A stretch of DNA of 64,000 bases from Streptococcus oralis (lineage in GTDB: Bacteria > Bacillota > Bacilli > Lactobacillales > Streptococcaceae), in assembly GCF_004127215.1 (NCBI RefSeq), contig NZ_QEWJ01000005.1, positions 62,001 through 126,000 of the forward strand, written 5' to 3'. The notes under the pieces are model-generated. The model ran no database searches. It was not told the origin of the DNA and saw nothing but the letters and a program-made list of their open reading frames with translations. A program made the translations under genes and the position numbers. Shown here piece by piece: positions 50,883 to 59,006 of this stretch (position 1 is the first letter of the stretch; every line of letters starts with the position of its first letter).

Positions 50883-51839
50883 ATGAAAAAGATTTACGCT
50901 CTTTTAATGACCTGTTTATTACTTGTTTTTCTATCCGTGCCTCAAATCGTTGATGCGGGTGTCGGACATTCCAGAAGTGGAGGAAGCAGCCGCAGTAGCT
51001 CCAGAAGTAGTAGCCGCTCAAGTGGAGGTGGAAGTCGTTCTGGCGGCTCATCCTACCACTACTACCGCTCTGGATACGGATCATCCTCTGACAGTTCTAC
51101 TAGCTCTCCCTATCTAGGTTTTATGTTCATATTAGTCGGAGGAATCATACTAGTTGTTATCGTCAAATCCTTGCAGAATAAGTCTGGAGATTCGAGTTCA
51201 ACCTACACTAGTAATGATTATCAAACGCTCCATCGTCGAGTTGAACACAACACACTGGCCATTAGCCGTGTGAAATACGGAGATCCGAACTTTGACGCGG
51301 AAGCTTTCACATCTTGGGTTAAGGAAGTCTACCTTAAATTGCAGGTTGCCTGGACTGAAAAAAATTGGAACTCTGTCCGCGCTTTAGAAAGTACCAGTCT
51401 CTACTCCCAACACAGTGCCCAACTTGAGGACCATATTCGAGCTAAAACAACCAATGTTTTAGAGAAAGTTTGTATCGAAAATGTTCGCATCAAGGAGTTC
51501 ATTGAAAATCCTGACGGAAACGATACCTTAGTGGTGATTCTATCATCTACCTTGCGTGACTATGTCATTGACGATGAGACTCGCCGTGTCATTGAAGGAG
51601 ACCCTAAAAAAGATCTCTTCACCGTGTATCAATTGAACTTTATCCGTCAACACGGTAGCCAAACGCAAGCAGTCAATCCAGACGAAGTTGTGAGCGACCA
51701 CTGTCCAAACTGTGGCGCCCCATTGAAAATCTCTGCAGTTAGCGAGTGCGACTACTGTGGTGCCAATCTCTCTCGCAGTCCAAACCAATGGGTACTCGAT
51801 ACCTATGATGTTGTGGATGAAGACGAGCTTTATAATTAG
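50883..51839 (+). CDS. Membrane protein with Ser/Gly/Arg-rich linker, Tim44-like domain and zinc ribbon
   Basis: A 318-residue protein. It has an N-terminal hydrophobic signal or anchor (about 5-24), a low-complexity Ser/Arg/Gly/Tyr region (about 30-75) and a transmembrane helix (about 79-100). A cytoplasmic helical domain with a Tim44-like pattern (AFTSWVKEVYLKLQVAWTEK) comes next, then a zinc ribbon of CPNCGAP near 274 and CDYCGA near 289. It sits 8 bp before an SPFH protein gene, and homologous pairs occur in B. subtilis (ydj cluster, linked to membrane stress). A role in organising or sensing membranes is inference. Confidence 0.75.
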   Translation: MKKIYALLMTCLLLVFLSVPQIVDAGVGHSRSGGSSRSSSRSSSRSSGGGSRSGGSSYHYYRSGYGSSSDSSTSSPYLGFMFILVGGIILVVIVKSLQNKSGDSSSTYTSNDYQTLHRRVEHNTLAISRVKYGDPNFDAEAFTSWVKEVYLKLQVAWTEKNWNSVRALESTSLYSQHSAQLEDHIRAKTTNVLEKVCIENVRIKEFIENPDGNDTLVVILSSTLRDYVIDDETRRVIEGDPKKDLFTVYQLNFIRQHGSQTQAVNPDEVVSDHCPNCGAPLKISAVSECDYCGANLSRSPNQWVLDTYDVVDEDELYN

Positions 51840-51847
51840 GAGGAATT

Positions 51848-52975
51848 ATGGGATTTATACGTGCAGCCTTATCAGCAGGCTTAAATAGTTTTAATGATAG
51901 TAAATTCAAGGAAGCCATTGTCCTTCCAGATAATGTCTCTGGCGACGCCTTGGCCATCAAGGGTCAATTACTCACAAAAGACCCAGATGGACGTTCTCGT
52001 CACAGCAATCAAAATACAGGTCTCTTGTCAGATGGCAGTGTGGTTATCGTTCCTCAAGGTTATACCGCTGTTTTGGTAAACAACGGTACCTTCCTTGGTG
52101 AAGTCCTCGAAGCTGGTAGCCACGAATGGCAAGCTGGTGATAACGCCTGGCTCCTTGAAAAAGGTGGTTTAAAAGGCACTTGGGAAAACTTTAAAAACCG
52201 TTTCTCTTTTGGTGGACAAGTCATCACCCAACAGGAAATCATCTTTATCCGCATGCAACCCATCGCGGGCAATAAGTTCGGCACACAAAATGCGGTCGAA
52301 TACTTCAGTGAACGTTACCAACAACTGCTCAACATCCGTTTCTATGGCTTGTTTGATGTAAAAATCGCAGATCCCGTCCTCTTCTACGTGAGTTCTGTTA
52401 GCCGTCAAATTACTGACAGACAGCCATTTACTCTCCAAGATGTAGCTCAAGGAACGCTCCGTCAAAATATCGCACCGAAAATCGCGATTGCCATCGCCAA
52501 ATATACCAATGAGAACAAGGTTGATATCTATAGCCTCAATGCCAATCAAGACACCTTTAACGAACTCGCTAAACAAGAGGTTAACAAGGTTTGGACAGGT
52601 CTCTACGGGATTGAAGCGACTAATATCTTGCTTGAAGACCTCAGCTACGATCAAGAAAGTCTTGATATCGTTCGCAAGCTTGATAGTGAGCTCGTGGCAA
52701 TGAAGTACAACACGATTGAAATCGAAGAACGCCGTGCTCGTAACGAAGCTCTCATCGCTGCAGCTGCCAATGAAGGAAATGGCAATGGGATGAACATGTT
52801 TATGGGTATGAATCTTGGCCAAACTCTCGGTGGTCAACTAAGCCAACAAGTTCAAAATCAAACACCGGCTCAAAACACTGGGCAAACTGCCAGCAAGAAT
52901 TTTTATATCGAAGTCGATGGAAAATACGTTCTCGTCACCAAGGACGAAGATGGAAATATCGTACCAGTCAACTAA
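51848..52975 (+). CDS. SPFH-domain protein (YdjI-like)
   Basis: A 375-residue flotillin/SPFH-superfamily member of the bacterial YdjI type. The SPFH core is visible as VIVPQGYTAVLVNNG, GDNAWLLEKG and a beta-sandwich followed by helices. A Gly/Asn/Met/Gln-rich linker (about 310-345) leads to a C-terminal beta segment FYIEVDGKYVLVTKDEDG. It is encoded 8 bp after the zinc-ribbon membrane protein, so the two probably act together at the membrane, but the role in streptococci is unknown. Confidence 0.82.
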   Translation: MGFIRAALSAGLNSFNDSKFKEAIVLPDNVSGDALAIKGQLLTKDPDGRSRHSNQNTGLLSDGSVVIVPQGYTAVLVNNGTFLGEVLEAGSHEWQAGDNAWLLEKGGLKGTWENFKNRFSFGGQVITQQEIIFIRMQPIAGNKFGTQNAVEYFSERYQQLLNIRFYGLFDVKIADPVLFYVSSVSRQITDRQPFTLQDVAQGTLRQNIAPKIAIAIAKYTNENKVDIYSLNANQDTFNELAKQEVNKVWTGLYGIEATNILLEDLSYDQESLDIVRKLDSELVAMKYNTIEIEERRARNEALIAAAANEGNGNGMNMFMGMNLGQTLGGQLSQQVQNQTPAQNTGQTASKNFYIEVDGKYVLVTKDEDGNIVPVN

Positions 52976-52993
52976 TTAAGCTCCTTCTGACAT

Positions 52994-53022
52994 TTGAGTA
53001 ATGTTGTCTTTTATGGTACAAT
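52994..53022 (+). promoter_or_regulatory. Sigma-A promoter of efp
   Basis: -35 TTGAGT (52994-52999), 17-bp spacer, -10 TACAAT (53017-53022), preceded by TGG (extended -10). Confidence 0.65.
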
Positions 53023-53056
53023 AAAGAGTAAATTATTTTATTAAAGAGGTAAAAAC

Positions 53057-53617
53057 ATGATTGAAGCAAGTAAATTAAAAGCTGGTATGACCTTTGAAAC
53101 AGCTGACGGAAAATTGATCCGCGTTTTGGAAGCTAGCCACCACAAACCAGGTAAAGGAAACACCATCATGCGTATGAAATTGCGTGATGTCCGTACTGGT
53201 TCTACATTTGACACAAGCTACCGTCCAGAGGAAAAATTTGAACAAGCCATCATCGAGACTGTCCCAGCTCAATACTTGTACAAAATGGATGACACAGCTT
53301 ACTTCATGAATACAGAAACTTACGACCAATACGAAATCCCTGTAGTCAACGTTGAAAACGAATTGCTTTACATCCTTGAAAACTCAGAAGTGAAAATCCA
53401 ATTCTACGGAACTGAAGTGATTGGTGTCACAGTTCCTACTACTGTTGAATTGACAGTTGCAGAAACTCAACCATCTATCAAAGGTGCTACTGTTACAGGT
53501 TCTGGTAAGCCAGCAACGATGGAAACTGGACTTGTCGTAAACGTTCCAGACTTCATCGAAGCAGGACAAAAACTCGTCATCAACACTGCTGAAGGAACTT
53601 ACGTTTCTCGTGCCTAA
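53057..53617 (+). CDS. efp: Translation elongation factor P
   Basis: Relieves ribosome stalling at polyproline. 186 residues, the usual length. The N-terminal KOW-like domain starts [14 protein letters not shown], and the tip loop reads [11 protein letters not shown] with the conserved Lys site. Two OB domains follow, with the C-terminal [23 protein letters not shown] signature. It heads efp-asp23-nusB. Confidence 0.97.
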   Translation: MIEASKLKAGMTFETADGKLIRVLEASHHKPGKGNTIMRMKLRDVRTGSTFDTSYRPEEKFEQAIIETVPAQYLYKMDDTAYFMNTETYDQYEIPVVNVENELLYILENSEVKIQFYGTEVIGVTVPTTVELTVAETQPSIKGATVTGSGKPATMETGLVVNVPDFIEAGQKLVINTAEGTYVSRA

Positions 53618-53638
53618 TCTCTAGAAAGAGGTCATTCT

Positions 53639-54028
53639 ATGGGAATTGAAGAACAACTTGGCGAAATCGTTATCGCCCCACGTGTACTTGAAAAAATCAT
53701 TGCTATTGCTACAGCAAAAGTAGAGGGTGTTCACTCTTTTTCAAACAAATCAGTATCTGACACCCTTTCAAAACTTTCTCTTGGTCGCGGTGTTTATCTA
53801 CGAAATGTTGATGAGAAACTAACAGTGGACATCTACCTTTATCTTGAGTATGGGGTAAAGGTACCAAAAGTCGCTATGACTATTCAAAAAGCTGTCAAAG
53901 ATGCTGTTTACAATATGGCTGATGTGGAATTGGATGTTGTTAATATCCATGTTACAGGTATCGTCCCAGATAAAACACCAAAACCTGACTTGAAAGACTT
54001 GTTTGATGAGGACTTCCTCAATGACTAG
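53639..54028 (+). CDS. Asp23/Gls24-family envelope stress protein (YqhY-like)
   Basis: A 129-residue protein of the Asp23/DUF322 family. It starts MGIEEQLGEIVIAPRVLEKI, contains GVHSF and the VDIYLYLEYGVKVPKVA strand pair, and ends with a charged tail. The related YqhY of B. subtilis is genetically linked to acetyl-CoA carboxylase control; in this genome accA sequence is also near (55426 onward), though interrupted. Its stop overlaps the nusB start by 8 bp. Confidence 0.88.
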   Translation: MGIEEQLGEIVIAPRVLEKIIAIATAKVEGVHSFSNKSVSDTLSKLSLGRGVYLRNVDEKLTVDIYLYLEYGVKVPKVAMTIQKAVKDAVYNMADVELDVVNIHVTGIVPDKTPKPDLKDLFDEDFLND

Positions 54029-54443
54029 TCCACTATTAGAATCTAGGCGTGAGCTCCGTAAGTGTGCCTTTCAAGCTCTCATGAGTCTTGAGTTCGGTAC
54101 AGACACCGAAACTGCTTGTCGTTTCGCCTATACACACGATTGTGAAGATACTGATGTGCAACTTCCAGCCTTTTTGACAGAGCTCGTTTCTGGTGTTCAA
54201 GCTAAAAAGGAAGAACTTGACAAGCAAATCACACAGCATTTAAAAGCAGGTTGGACCATCGAGCGTTTAACACTCGTGGAGAGAAACCTCCTTCGCTTAG
54301 GAGTCTTTGAAATCACTTCATTTGACACCCCTCAGCTGGTTGCTGTTAACGAAGCTATCGAGCTTGCAAAGGTCTTCTCAGATCAAAAATCTGCCCGTTT
54401 TATCAATGGACTGCTCAGCCAGTTTGTAACAGAAGAACAGTAA
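54021..54443 (+). CDS. nusB: Transcription antitermination factor NusB
   Basis: Antitermination protein for rRNA operons. 140 residues from the ATG at 54021, which has a GATGAGG site in the end of the previous gene; a longer frame to 54003 lacks one. It shows RRELRKCAFQALMS at the N-terminus, the NAIELAKVFS-like segment NEAIELAKVFSDQKS, and FINGLLS near the C-terminus, all NusB signatures. Confidence 0.95.
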   Translation: MTSPLLESRRELRKCAFQALMSLEFGTDTETACRFAYTHDCEDTDVQLPAFLTELVSGVQAKKEELDKQITQHLKAGWTIERLTLVERNLLRLGVFEITSFDTPQLVAVNEAIELAKVFSDQKSARFINGLLSQFVTEEQ

Positions 54444-54446
54444 ATA

Positions 54447-54482
54447 GAAAAAAGTGTTTGACAGATATCAAACACTTTTTTC
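54447..54482. terminator. Bidirectional terminator between nusB and the CPBP gene
   Basis: A perfect 14-bp stem (AAAAAAGTGTTTGA and complement) with a 6-base loop; A/T runs on both sides let it end both converging transcripts. Confidence 0.9.
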
Positions 54483-54493
54483 TTTGCCTTCCA

Positions 54494-55126
54494 CTATCTA
54501 AAAAAGTGGTAATAGACATAATTATAAACAAAGATCCAGATGGGTTTTGCATAAATGAGAAAGTTGAAAAAGCTATGGCACAGGATGGTGATTTTTAGGT
54601 TCTTTGTCCAACGGTAGGCAAGGGCATAGAAGAGACCGCCTAAACTATAAATAATCAAACTGATAGGATCTCTGTGAGTTAGGATCAAATGACTAAGTCC
54701 AAAGATAAGAGCAGATAGGATAACATCCAGATAGTACTTGGACTGGGGGAAAAAGGTATTCATAAAGTACCCTCTATAAATCAGTTCCTCCAATATAGGT
54801 CCGACGACTACTGTTAAACTAAAACTGAGAACAGTTGATAGAAAAGTTGGTTGCCCATTGGAGTATAGAATCGAAAGAAGATCTTGAAAGATATACTTGT
54901 TATCAATTTGGTGATGAAACTGTAACTGAAAAGCATCCACCAATTGACGATTAAAATAAGTAGCCACTAGACCAAATACAAGGTAAAAGAATCTTGACTT
55001 CTTTGAACTCTTTTTTTCAAAAATATAGAGCATCTCTTTCTTTTTGAGCCAGTAGATAAATAGTAGCAAAAGAGCTATTACTTCAACTGTTGAAAAGATA
55101 GAATAGCCATCTACCCCCCATCCCAA
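54494..55126 (-). CDS. CPBP-family (CAAX-like) intramembrane protease, probably frameshifted at its N-terminus
   Basis: Membrane protease family; roles in streptococci include bacteriocin immunity and surface protein processing, but none can be assigned here. About 210 residues remain in the main frame, with six hydrophobic segments. The catalytic motifs are all present: EELIYRGYF (Glu-Glu and Arg), FGLSHL (His) and HSFFN (His). The frame has no normal start: a good AAGGAAG site and an ATG at 55199-55197 begin MKKLGHLGVFILLVFLSVY in another frame that stops at 55131. One base shift near 55134-55142 would join both into about 233 residues. Confidence 0.75.
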   Translation of the reverse strand: MGWGVDGYSIFSTVEVIALLLLFIYWLKKKEMLYIFEKKSSKKSRFFYLVFGLVATYFNRQLVDAFQLQFHHQIDNKYIFQDLLSILYSNGQPTFLSTVLSFSLTVVVGPILEELIYRGYFMNTFFPQSKYYLDVILSALIFGLSHLILTHRDPISLIIYSLGGLFYALAYRWTKNLKITILCHSFFNFLIYAKPIWIFVYNYVYYHFFR

Positions 55127-55392
55127 AAACTTAGTCTGGTAGATAAACCGATAGAAATACCAGCAAGATAAAGACTCCTAAATGCCCTAGTTTTTTCATT
55201 TTTACAAACTTCCTTAACTTCTTGTTCCGCTATATAACTTATACTCGTGATTTAGATTCTTAATTTTTTTCAAATTTGAAAATCATTCAAACATTACAAG
55301 CTTCTATATCTAGTATAAATCATTTTTGACCAGTGTGCCATCCATCTCCCCAACTGTCAATTTTTCGTCCTGAAATGTATGTTCTCTAGAAA

Positions 55393-55417
55393 AAATGAGA
55401 CCTTTCTAGTCTCATTT
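55393..55417 (-). terminator. Intrinsic terminator downstream of the accA 3' remnant
   Basis: An AAATGAGAC/GTCTCATTT stem with a 7-base loop and a T-run on the minus strand, 9 bp after the stop codon; probably the native accA terminator. Confidence 0.85.
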
Positions 55418-55425
55418 AGTCATTC

Positions 55426-55842
55426 TTAATACTTTCTAAAGCGTTGGTAACGTCCTTCGAGGAGCTGTTCCAAGGCTAAGCCTTGCAAGCGGTCAAGCTC
55501 TGCATGCAATTCATTTTTAACACGAGCTTGCAGTTCTTTACTGGAGAGACCAGCCTCTGAAATTACTTTATCCACGATTCCCATTTCTAGGAGTTCGTGT
55601 GAAGTGATTTTCATTAACTCTGCTGCTTCCATAGCACGCCCCGTCTGAGTGATCTCAGCCGCATCCGGTGTATGAAGCATTTCATTGGAGTCCGAACAAT
55701 CCGCCACCTTAAGGGCAATCTTAAAGCGTGAGTTGGACCAGATCTGATCATCCACCACACCTGATGGCTTCTGCGTGGCTAGGATCAAGTGAACCCCGAG
55801 GGACGGGGTATATTTTTTGTAAATAGCAGAGCGGATAAACAA
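55426..55842 (-). pseudogene. Chimeric pseudogene: EssC fragment fused in frame to the C-terminus of AccA
   Basis: A 138-residue frame opening with TTG. Residues 1-13 match nothing I recognise. About 14-70 ([19 protein letters not shown]... to ITQTGRA) is an EssC ATPase segment nearly identical to 63366-63529 of this window. From there to the end ([19 protein letters not shown]...YQRFRKY) it is the C-terminal about 68 residues of the acetyl-CoA carboxylase carboxyltransferase alpha subunit AccA, ending with that gene's usual ending. The join lies at about 55633-55640, where both parents share GCACG-like sequence. One difference is a Cys for Arg in ADCSDS. Neither function can survive. Confidence 0.85.
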
Positions 55843-55943
55843 GAGAAAAATATAGAATTTTCAAGGTACTGGAAGGAAAATGTCTTTGTCCCATTATACC
55901 ATATGCGTGACACCGTGAGAAGATGAGAAAAGCAAAAGAAAAT

Positions 55944-55964
55944 CACCTGAAATAAATTCAGGTG
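55944..55964 (-). terminator. Terminator after the DUF5082-like gene (copy A)
   Basis: A CACCTGAA/TTCAGGTG stem with T-rich sequence following on the minus strand. The stem recurs at 57591-57617. Confidence 0.75.
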
Positions 55965-55982
55965 GTTAATGAAATTTTGCAG

Positions 55983-56387
55983 CTAGTTGAAGAAACTTTC
56001 AATCCAACCACTTATATTGTTTAACAATATTCCTAGCTGGCCAATAAGTCCATCCATCTCCAAAACTTTATTCTCATACTCATTAATTTTTATGAGTAAC
56101 TCATCAATATTTTCGTCCATGGCCTTAATACTAGAATCAAAATATGAAATCAGATTACCTGCGGGTGTAACAAATTTCGTATCATGCAAATTTCCAGTCC
56201 AGGAATCATCATGTTCATCTTTTTTAGAAGCTACAGTTTTTTTTTGCTTAACAAACTCACTTTTAATTTTCCTTAATTCGTCATATATTTCCTTGACTTT
56301 TTTTGCCTCTTCTAAGTAACCTTCTTTTTTTGATTGAGCTGAACTAATCTGCGATTGAATTGCAGCTTGTTGACTAGCGTTTGACAT
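55983..56387 (-). CDS. Small helical T7SS-associated protein (DUF5082/YwqH-like)
   Basis: A 134-residue, mainly helical, charged protein without signal peptide. The start SNASQQAAIQSQISSAQSKK, the long coiled-coil-like region (about 5-55), and DSWTGNLHDTKF with a WxG turn near residue 63 resemble DUF5082/YwqH proteins that lie beside LXG toxins. It has no adjacent LXG gene now: its neighbours are the DUF3592-like protein and the lipoprotein. It may be an orphaned chaperone or export partner. Confidence 0.6.
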   Translation of the reverse strand: MSNASQQAAIQSQISSAQSKKEGYLEEAKKVKEIYDELRKIKSEFVKQKKTVASKKDEHDDSWTGNLHDTKFVTPAGNLISYFDSSIKAMDENIDELLIKINEYENKVLEMDGLIGQLGILLNNISGWIESFFN

Positions 56388-56407
56388 AATTCCTCCTCTT
56401 AAATTTA

Positions 56408-56947
56408 CTATTTATAAAATTCATTCAATAGAAATACCATTGTCAACAAGATGGGTGCTAAAATTAATGTTGCCATACATATCCATACTTGACGCTTATA
56501 CACCACTTCCATACCACTGTATCTCTCAACAAAAGACTCTTTGGGACAAGCAGGGTTATACCAAACCATCATCTTTGAGCCCTTTGGAAAAGCATCTTCC
56601 AAAACACGTGTAACAGAAACGACAGAATTTCTATAAATTGTTATCTTTTGAGCTAATAACTCCGACCTCGAAGTGGCTTGTACACTCTTCCAAGGAACTG
56701 ATATGAGAATGACTCTATGGTAGTCCAGATTTCTTTGATAAGTATGCCCATCAACTTTATATTCAACAATTGGAGGACCTGCTGGTTTTGAATACTTGTA
56801 TCCTACTACAACTCCCTCAACACATGCAGTAGATAAATTTTTTATCCTTAGTTCTCTTTTGTAAAAATAACGGAAAAAGAAAAGTACAGATGAACAGAGT
56901 AATAAAACTCCAAATAGCAACAAAAAATAAAGCTTTAAATCTGACAT
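56408..56947 (-). CDS. DUF3592-like membrane protein
   Basis: A 179-residue protein with one N-terminal transmembrane helix (about 5-27), a soluble beta-rich domain, and one C-terminal helix (about 152-174). VEGVVVGYKYSKPAGPPIVEY, VDGHTYQ and KMMVWYNPACPKES match the DUF3592 pattern (a membrane protein with a small domain and a WYNP-like motif). No known function. It lies 9 bp after the lipoprotein gene, so they are cotranscribed. Confidence 0.65.
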   Translation of the reverse strand: MSDLKLYFLLLFGVLLLCSSVLFFFRYFYKRELRIKNLSTACVEGVVVGYKYSKPAGPPIVEYKVDGHTYQRNLDYHRVILISVPWKSVQATSRSELLAQKITIYRNSVVSVTRVLEDAFPKGSKMMVWYNPACPKESFVERYSGMEVVYKRQVWICMATLILAPILLTMVFLLNEFYK

Positions 56948-56956
56948 ATAGTTCTC

Positions 56957-57481
56957 CTACTTCATTTGAATATCTGATATACTTAGATTCATTTTTCTTT
57001 CATCTACAATCTTTGTAACAATCGATTTCTGTTCAGTTGTTAAAGGAAGTAAGAAAATTGTTGCAGATTGTGTAGGCAGCTCCCCGCTTTCAGAAATTTT
57101 GTATTCAACTAATTCATTTTGGTAGATTTGCTGTCCCGCATAACTCCAACTAATTTTAAATTTAGCATCATGATTAATGTCAGTATCCGTCTTGTTTAAT
57201 ATCATAAATACTGCATACTCCTGCTCATTAAATGTATATGTACTACCAGAATAGTATAGAGTAACTTCTCCTTGATTACCTACCTCAGGATGTTCTTCAA
57301 TTAATTTCTTTCCAAACTCTATTAATTCCGAAGTTTTACCTTCATATTGTGGTGCTACTACAAATTTTAATTTTTTCTCCTCCTTGACAATCGTCTCATT
57401 TTTATTAGCCTCTTTATCTTTAATCCCATTAGAGCAACCTCCAAGTATTAACAATAAAATTATAACAAACAGCTTCTTCAT
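56957..57481 (-). CDS. Lipoprotein of unknown function in the T7SS region
   Basis: A 174-residue protein with a lipoprotein signal: MKKLFVIILLLILGGC, lipobox LGGC with the modified Cys at 16, then a lysine/glutamate-rich linker. The mature domain has a beta-rich pattern (NQGEVTLYYSGSTYTFNEQEY) and a GELPTQSATIFLLPL stretch. I do not recognise the family. It is the first gene of a three-gene set (lipoprotein, DUF3592-like, DUF5082-like) between two similar terminators. Confidence 0.65.
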   Translation of the reverse strand: MKKLFVIILLLILGGCSNGIKDKEANKNETIVKEEKKLKFVVAPQYEGKTSELIEFGKKLIEEHPEVGNQGEVTLYYSGSTYTFNEQEYAVFMILNKTDTDINHDAKFKISWSYAGQQIYQNELVEYKISESGELPTQSATIFLLPLTTEQKSIVTKIVDERKMNLSISDIQMK

Positions 57482-57590
57482 TTTTTCACCTTTCTATTCA
57501 AAATCCAATTAATGCCTTTTCCTATTTTCATTTCTAACTCCTTAATATTATTCGTATTTAATTATATCATACGAAACTTATAATAGAAAA

Positions 57591-57617
57591 ACTCACCTGA
57601 ATTAAATTCAGGTGAGT
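57591..57617 (-). terminator. Terminator after the 131-residue T7SS protein gene (copy B)
   Basis: A 12-bp stem ACTCACCTGAAT/ATTCAGGTGAGT, three-base loop, followed by TTTTTC on the minus strand. Confidence 0.85.
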
Positions 57618-57625
57618 TCAAATAG

Positions 57626-58021
57626 TTATGGAAAATCTTTGTATTGACTCTCTGCGATTTCAACCATTTTCCTACGATTATGACGTTCCTTGGAATCTTT
57701 TCCGCCTTGGATATATCGTTCTCTACGCTCCGCTCGTGACTCAGGAGCTTTCGTATACATATTCTGACCGATGGACTGAGCCATACTAGCATCTGCGCTT
57801 CGAAAGGCTTCACCAACCGCCCCAAGGTACTCATCTAAGGAACTAATCGTCTCCACCATTTCCTTAGAGAGTTTCTTAATACCATCTGTCGCAGCTTCTA
57901 TCTTTTCCGTCGCACTTGAAGAAATGAGGTCCGAAACGTTATGTTCTAACTCACCACTCATATCTTTAAATGCACCATTCACCCGGCTGAGATTATCCGG
58001 ATTAATTTTCTTATTACTCAT
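57626..58021 (-). CDS. Small helical T7SS-associated protein, WXG100/DUF5344-like candidate
   Basis: A 131-residue protein, MSNKKINPDNLSRVNGAFKD. The first 90 residues look like a helical hairpin of the size of WXG100-like or LXG-partner proteins (EKIEAATDGIKKLSKEMVETISS). The last 35 are basic (ESRAERRERYIQGGKDSKE). There is no WxG. It overlaps the stop of the 328-residue protein by 4 bp, so it is coupled to it and to the LXG gene. Family assignment is tentative; it may be an exported effector partner. Confidence 0.5.
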   Translation of the reverse strand: MSNKKINPDNLSRVNGAFKDMSGELEHNVSDLISSSATEKIEAATDGIKKLSKEMVETISSLDEYLGAVGEAFRSADASMAQSIGQNMYTKAPESRAERRERYIQGGKDSKERHNRRKMVEIAESQYKDFP

Positions 58022-59004
58022 CGGCTGTCTCCCTTGTCTACTTTATAAAGGTTTTTTAGAGCTGGATGCTGCTCTAACCAGGCATTCGCCTCTTGGCTGT
58101 TACGAATCTGAACATCTGAGGCTTCCCCATCATCATTCAGTCCATAAACGGTTAGGAGGTCTTCTCCCTTGGGGGCGAACCAGTGTAACAAGGTATCAAA
58201 CCACTCATCCGGTGTAACCTTATCTGGACGGATATAAAGCGACCAATCCTGATTGATAAGTTTATCTTTTAGGTCCGGATAAAGACTATAGAGATTGATA
58301 TTAGGGTCTGGGACTTGCCCTTCAGAGCCAGTTACACCAATCTCATTCGAAGGATCAAAATAACCTAGACTCCTTAAAACCTTATTATAATTAGTTACTT
58401 GCGCTATATCACTTATGTCATAGTCCCTTCCAAACTTTGTATCTTTTGGAAGTTCCACCACTTCTTCCGTCTCCACATTGAGATAGACATCTTTGTAAAT
58501 TCGATTCTCTTCATCCGATAAATCACCAATTCTCAACCTAAAATAGTGAGTACCCTCAACATAATAGGAGTCAATTAGATTAATAGGAATACTTTTCTGA
58601 TTGTAGCTTCGCACTGCCTGATATAGGTCAATCTTTCGCTCAGGCAAGCCCTCCTTGTCTAAATTATACAAAATCAAGTTCCAATACTCTCCCTCCATCT
58701 GGAGATGAGGTAGGGTATGTAGCTTTTTTTCATCCTCTACTATAAAAGTCTTGTACTCATCTGTGATCGCATATGTTTTACTGACAAATAAACTCCCTTT
58801 ATTGCTAGGCGCAAGGACGTATTGACTCTTATCTCCAAATAGTTGAAAGTCTGATTTTTCCATGGCAGTTCGCATTCTATACTCTTGTTCTTTTGGAGTT
58901 TGACTGGGTTTCAAGAGAAGTAAGAAACAAGCTCCTGTTATGACTAGAAAAAGAAGAAGGAGGGACCAGACAACTTTCCGATTCCTAAATACCTGTTTGT
59001 TCAC
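58018..59004 (-). CDS. N-terminally anchored protein next to the LXG effector; candidate immunity protein
   Basis: A 328-residue protein with a basic N-terminus, one transmembrane helix (about 13-31), and a long hydrophilic domain, predicted outside the membrane (KPSQTPKEQEYRMRT after the helix, positive-inside rule). The domain is rich in aromatic and acidic residues and has no known motif (DWSLYIRPDKVTPDEWFDTLLHW). It begins 2 bp after the LXG gene. In S. intermedius the LXG toxin TelC is paired with TipC, an anchored outward-facing immunity protein, and the layout here is similar. The similarity is of layout only; I see no sequence proof. Confidence 0.5.
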   Translation of the reverse strand: MNKQVFRNRKVVWSLLLLFLVITGACFLLLLKPSQTPKEQEYRMRTAMEKSDFQLFGDKSQYVLAPSNKGSLFVSKTYAITDEYKTFIVEDEKKLHTLPHLQMEGEYWNLILYNLDKEGLPERKIDLYQAVRSYNQKSIPINLIDSYYVEGTHYFRLRIGDLSDEENRIYKDVYLNVETEEVVELPKDTKFGRDYDISDIAQVTNYNKVLRSLGYFDPSNEIGVTGSEGQVPDPNINLYSLYPDLKDKLINQDWSLYIRPDKVTPDEWFDTLLHWFAPKGEDLLTVYGLNDDGEASDVQIRNSQEANAWLEQHPALKNLYKVDKGDSR

Positions 59005-59006
59005 TA

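Noticed and set aside
55861-55925. Promoter for the chimeric essC-accA frame
   Set aside because: A TATAAT occurs at 55898-55893 on the minus strand, with TGG before it, but no -35 box, and the frame opens with a TTG lacking a ribosome site. It may be a leftover.
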